Positions 6,500-8,632 of a stretch of DNA of 8,632 nt are shown here, piece after piece. A program made the translations under genes and the position numbers. A model generated the notes under the pieces. That model saw only the letters and a list, made by a program, of their open reading frames with translations. It ran no database searches and was not told the origin of the DNA. Numbering within the stretch: the first letter of the stretch is position 1; the number at the start of each line of letters is the position of its first letter. The stretch covers positions 1-8,632 of the forward strand of contig DKXC01000097.1 of NCBI GenBank assembly GCA_002492045.1, given 5' to 3'. Origin of the DNA: Micrococcaceae bacterium UBA7136 (lineage in GTDB: Bacteria > Actinomycetota > Actinomycetes > Actinomycetales > Micrococcaceae).

Positions 6500-7144
6500 A
6501 TGGGGTATGTGACTTTTTCTGATATCCGTCTCTGCTCCCTCAAAGAAATTAGCCAGCTTGTAGACCGGCCACTAGCACAAATTCAGATTCTTGACCGGGC
6601 CCAGGCCCTGGGGCAGGCCTATACCACCGGGGCCAGCTCCCGCTACTACCCTCTGGAGGCTGTCGAAGCTCTAGCCCAAGCTCCCCGCTGGAGTAAGGAG
6701 ACCTTCCCCCAGAAGCTGGTAGAACTGGGAATCAAGGCACCCAAGGCCGTGATTTTGCGGCAGATTGATGCTCAGCCTACCGAAGGGCCTGCTGGGCGTA
6801 GCTGGTACGGCTTTAATATGGCGGCTGAAAGGTCTTCTGATCCTTCGGTGAGAGCCGGGCAGTCGAACGCTTCCCGCATGGTCTGGAAGGTTAGTGCCAG
6901 CAACCTGGCCCTAACACGGTCTTTAGCTCCTGGGTGTAGCCTGCCCATGGTCATAACGGTGGGCGGTTTGATTGTGGCTGGACGTGAGATTGTGGGCGTG
7001 GACGAGGCTGTGACCGCTGAGATGGGGGATTTGGTGGCTTTTGAGGTTAAGGACGCCGGGCCTTGGCTTGAAGAGGTACGTTTTAATTGGTTGAGTTCAG
7101 GCCCCGGCCAGCCTATTCTCTGGTGGGGCCTGCCTCAGGGGTGA
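6500..7144 (+). CDS. Protein of unknown function with probable N-terminal helix-turn-helix
   Basis: A 214-residue protein not assigned to a named family. Residues about 11-60 (LCSLKEISQLVDRPLAQIQI... then RYYPLEAVEALAQ) read like a MerR/excisionase-type winged helix: a helix, a turn, a recognition helix, then a short wing and helix. A linker rich in charged residues leads to a C-terminal domain (about 100-214) with LPMVITVGGLIVAGREIVGVD (a beta-hairpin-like Gly-rich stretch), LVAFEV and a Trp-rich end (GPGQPILWWG). A DNA-binding or regulatory role is inferred from the N-terminus only. The start is the only ATG after the in-frame TAG at 6452-6454; the upstream GAAGAAG is a weak ribosome site. 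The gene is divergent from maf (59 bp apart) and ends 3 bp before the stop of the convergent gene. Third positions turn T/G-rich towards the 3' end. No signal peptide or membrane segment is seen. Confidence 0.75.
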   Translation: MGYVTFSDIRLCSLKEISQLVDRPLAQIQILDRAQALGQAYTTGASSRYYPLEAVEALAQAPRWSKETFPQKLVELGIKAPKAVILRQIDAQPTEGPAGRSWYGFNMAAERSSDPSVRAGQSNASRMVWKVSASNLALTRSLAPGCSLPMVITVGGLIVAGREIVGVDEAVTAEMGDLVAFEVKDAGPWLEEVRFNWLSSGPGQPILWWGLPQG

Positions 7145-7147
7145 GCT

Positions 7148-7588
7148 TTATTCAAGGCTGAGGAAGATGTTTCCGTCCCAGGGGATGAGCCGGTAGGTTT
7201 CTTGCCTGAGGTTGAGTTCTAGTTGCCAGTCGGAGCTGGTGGAGCCTGGCACTAGTGTGGCTGAGTGGAGGTCTTCTGTGCGGGTTAGCATTTCCTCAAT
7301 TTCTTGCGGGGTGGGGGCGTAGGGGATCGTCCAGATGAAGATGAGACTGAGGAAACCGATAGAGCGGTGCTGGTTATAGAGTACCGGCGTCATGAGGAGC
7401 CTATCGGGTCCCAGCTCTACGACGGCGTAGAACTTGGATCGCTTGAGGAGGGCCTCTTCAATGGTGGGCGATGGCCTTAGTTTCTTCTGGTTTTCCTTGT
7501 CTAGAAGTTTCTGATCTTCAACGTAGAAGACCTGCCCCAGGTGGATTGGAAGATTGGTGAGCTTGAGGGATTCTGCAGGAGTGGTCAG
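7148..7588 (-). CDS. Small protein of unknown function, apparent CTG start
   Basis: About 146 residues, not recognised. Starting at the first ATG (7393) would give only 81 residues, but the frame stays open upstream to a TAG at 7610-7612, and the upstream 65 codons read as real protein (GQVFYVEDQKLLDKENQKKL, then FYAVVELGPDRLLMTPV). That stretch has no in-frame ATG, GTG or TTG. A CTG at 7588 begins MTTPAES and is preceded by GAAAGGA with an 8-nt spacer, and a TTGAAA-N17-TACATT promoter lies about 40 bp upstream. The opening GQVFYVED...RP loosely recalls PemK/MazF-like toxins, but the rest does not match convincingly, so that remains a guess. The protein is soluble, with several hydrophobic strands (GFLSLIFIW) and the C-terminal end IPWDGNIFLSLE. 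It converges on the HTH gene with 3 bp between stop codons and diverges from the GIY-YIG gene. Confidence 0.65.
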   Translation of the reverse strand: MTTPAESLKLTNLPIHLGQVFYVEDQKLLDKENQKKLRPSPTIEEALLKRSKFYAVVELGPDRLLMTPVLYNQHRSIGFLSLIFIWTIPYAPTPQEIEEMLTRTEDLHSATLVPGSTSSDWQLELNLRQETYRLIPWDGNIFLSLE

Positions 7589-7625
7589 GGGTGGAGTCCT
7601 TTCAGCTGTCTATCTGGTCGATATG

Positions 7626-7654
7626 AATGTACAGGCTTGACACCGCGTTTTCAA
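7626..7654 (-). promoter_or_regulatory. Promoter of the small unknown gene, overlapping the divergent one
   Basis: On the minus strand TTGAAA (7649-7654), a 17-nt spacer and TACATT (7626-7631) match the sigma-70/SigA consensus well. Transcription would start near 7619 and give a leader of about 30 nt with GAAAGGA just before the CTG at 7588. Confidence 0.6.
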
Positions 7655-7666
7655 GTCTAGTACGCT
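7637..7666 (+). promoter_or_regulatory. Promoter of the GIY-YIG gene, overlapping the divergent one
   Basis: A perfect TTGACA (7637-7642), an 18-nt spacer and TACGCT (7661-7666) form a plausible SigA-type promoter reading towards the GIY-YIG gene. The predicted start is near 7673, giving a leader of about 70 nt before the favoured ATG at 7744. Confidence 0.55.
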
Positions 7667-7693
7667 CGACTTGTTAGATGGTTGTGGGTCTGA

Positions 7694-7713
7694 ACCTCGC
7701 GCAGTTGCGAGGT
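7694..7713 (+). promoter_or_regulatory. Leader hairpin between promoter and GIY-YIG start
   Basis: ACCTCGC and GCGAGGT form a perfect 7-bp stem around the 6-nt loop GCAGTT. It lies in the predicted leader of the GIY-YIG mRNA, 30 nt before the start codon and about 17 nt before the ribosome site. It could be an RNA stem modulating translation, or a palindromic DNA operator just downstream of the promoter. Confidence 0.4.
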
Positions 7714-7743
7714 GGAGCCGCTGCTTGTTTGGAGAGAAAGGGT

Positions 7744-8451
7744 ATGAGGGTGTCTCAGAAAACCTGGTTGTATATTTATGAGAACGCTCAGTTGAATAGT
7801 GTTTATATCGGTATTGCTGAGAGTATGGAGCGCGTGTTTCAGGCTCACAACCCTGATGCGGAAGCGCTGCGCGATCATAAAGGAACCCAGATTTTGCAGA
7901 CTATCGAGCCTTTTTCTACTCGCGCAGACGCACGAAAAGCAGAGGCTATAGCAATCCGTGTAGCAGCTATGGCTGGTAGAAAAGTTGCATGTAAAAATGA
8001 AGAAGGGGAATTTATGAAATGCACCCATATCTCTGGTGTTGATTCAACTAAGGAAATTGGACCTGCTGTATTTACTAAGCCTGGAGAGTTCGATATTTCT
8101 AATACCAGGGGTGCTGTGCTGGTTGCTATTACAGCAAGTGAAATGGATGATCGGGTGGCACCGAGTGGATGGCAGTCGGGCGCTGTGTTTTCTGAACGGG
8201 CACGCAAGTGGTGGTCTATGGCTAAGGAAAAGCGAGAAGGGGCAACCCATCTAATCGCTGTTCTTAAAGATAGCGGAAACCGAATCTTGGGAAGTTGGGA
8301 AATAGACCCTGAGGGGGAATGGGAAACCTTGGAGAGTGGTAGGGTTGCTATGCCTCTTAAAGACGCGGCAGCAGATGATTATTTGGGCATTAAGGGTCAG
8401 GTGCTAACAGGTATCAGGGCTAATTCTGGGGTTAGATACGGACCCTGCTAA
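7744..8451 (+). CDS. GIY-YIG-type endonuclease domain protein with uncharacterised C-terminal domain
   Basis: A 235-residue protein. Residues 8-90 fit the GIY-YIG nuclease fold: WLYIYEN (Tyr10, Tyr12) and VYIG (Tyr21-Gly23) as the two halves of the name motif, Arg30 after it, His35, a helix with Glu67 as likely metal ligand (ADARKAEAIAIR) and Asn85. Residues about 97-235 form a second domain I cannot name, with RGAVLVAI, an ERARKWWSMAKEK helix and LIAVLKDSGNRILGSWEID. Such nucleases act in DNA restriction, repair or homing; which applies here is unknown. The frame is open back to ATG 7678, but ATG 7744 has GGAGAGAAAGG just upstream and the extra 22 residues look unstructured; GTG 7750 is another option. 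GC falls to about 40-50 % in parts, with many T- and A-ending codons unlike the neighbours, which suggests acquisition from elsewhere. It is divergent from the small unknown gene. Confidence 0.75.
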   Translation: MRVSQKTWLYIYENAQLNSVYIGIAESMERVFQAHNPDAEALRDHKGTQILQTIEPFSTRADARKAEAIAIRVAAMAGRKVACKNEEGEFMKCTHISGVDSTKEIGPAVFTKPGEFDISNTRGAVLVAITASEMDDRVAPSGWQSGAVFSERARKWWSMAKEKREGATHLIAVLKDSGNRILGSWEIDPEGEWETLESGRVAMPLKDAAADDYLGIKGQVLTGIRANSGVRYGPC

Positions 8452-8473
8452 AATATTTTTCTAGAGATAGATA

Positions 8474-8532
8474 TCCGCCCTTTCGCTCCTTCTTGCGGGG
8501 CTGTTGACCACCAGAAGGAACGGAAGGGCGGA
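8474..8532. repeat. 20-bp inverted repeat with 19-nt loop (probable terminator or element-end palindrome)
   Basis: Arms 8474-8493 and 8513-8532 match at 18 of 20 positions around a 19-nt loop. The stem begins 22 bp after the GIY-YIG stop and 15 bp beyond the stop of the minus-strand frame at 8548. Neither strand has a clean T run directly after the stem, so it is not a textbook Rho-independent terminator, though stopping transcription from both sides is the simplest role. An element-end inverted repeat is an alternative. Confidence 0.7.
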
Positions 8533-8547
8533 ATTGCGGCCTATCGC

Positions 8548-8632
8548 TTAGAAGAGCCCCATCGGCTTATCTGAGTAGCTGACCAGCATGTTCTTGGTCT
8601 GCTGCTTCTGCATGCCTACCAGTCTAGTGGGC
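8548..8632 (-). CDS. 3' end of a minus-strand reading frame, or a 21-codon frame using a second copy of the maf start
   Basis: On the minus strand the frame is open from the window edge to a TAA at 8548-8550. It passes through the repeated maf start (MQKQQT) and continues KNMLVSYSDKPMGLF, unlike Maf. Read from the ATG at 8613 it is 21 residues long; read from the edge it has six more codons (PTRLVG). The unique 15 codons use ordinary GC-rich codons and are followed by a long hairpin, so they look like the genuine C-terminus of a gene lying beyond the window. The repeated 39 bp would then be joined to it by recombination or by an assembly error. I do not recognise the protein. Confidence 0.35.
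   Translation of the reverse strand, partial: PTRLVGMQKQQTKNMLVSYSDKPMGLF
8594..8632. repeat. 39-bp direct repeat, copy 2, at the window edge
   Basis: Exact copy, in the same orientation, of 6421-6459, including the maf start codon, TAGACT -10 hexamer and first six codons. Copy 2 stops at the last base of the window, so its true length is unknown. The two copies enclose 2,134 bp, and one repeat unit plus the enclosed DNA is 2,173 bp. Confidence 0.95.

Noticed and set aside
7657..8028. A 123-codon minus-strand open frame opposite the GIY-YIG gene
   Set aside because: The product is Ser/Cys/Phe-rich without a recognisable fold, no ribosome site is seen, and the opposite strand carries a coherent GIY-YIG domain.
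1..8632. CRISPR arrays, tRNA or rRNA genes, insertion sequences
   Set aside because: No regularly spaced repeats, tRNA cloverleaf, rRNA segment or transposase reading frame was found on either strand by reading.

Overview
The window looks like chromosome from a high-GC actinobacterium (Actinomycetota), most likely an Actinomyces-like member of the Actinomycetaceae. This rests on protein character (an actinobacterial LpdA-type flavoprotein, a purine nucleoside phosphorylase next to a large phosphohexomutase, an MHS-type transporter, Maf), on roughly 60 % GC in most genes, and on several starts with a -10 hexamer only 6-7 nt upstream, as in leaderless actinobacterial mRNAs. The assignment to family is inference.

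Region 1 (1-2654) is a two-gene minus-strand operon: purine nucleoside phosphorylase, then, 9 bp downstream, a phosphohexomutase-family enzyme. Together they suggest nucleoside salvage: phosphorolysis gives (deoxy)ribose-1-phosphate, and the mutase could convert it to the 5-phosphate. The operon diverges from region 2 across a 110-bp intergenic stretch with a promoter for each side and two palindromes.

Region 2 (2655-4200) is lpdA, an NAD(P)H-quinone-dehydrogenase-type flavoprotein that has lost both redox cysteines. Its codon use changes along the gene. A strong bidirectional hairpin terminator separates it from the convergent transporter.

Region 3 (4201-6440) holds two minus-strand genes: maf and, downstream of it after a terminator, an MHS-family MFS transporter with its own upstream near-palindrome.

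Region 4 (6460-8632) is the accessory-looking part. It contains a putative HTH protein on the plus strand, a convergent small unknown gene that seems to start at CTG, a divergent GIY-YIG-type nuclease gene with visibly lower GC, and a terminal 20-bp inverted repeat. Between the small gene and the nuclease gene lie overlapping face-to-face promoters and a leader hairpin. This 2.17-kb segment is bounded by an exact 39-bp direct repeat (6421-6459 and 8594-8632) that carries the maf start codon, its -10 hexamer and its first codons. The second copy runs exactly to the window edge and is joined to a different short reading frame. It may be the footprint of a small integrated element using the maf 5' end as its site, or an assembly artefact at a contig end. 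No recombinase gene is visible in the segment. If the window holds something undescribed, it is here.
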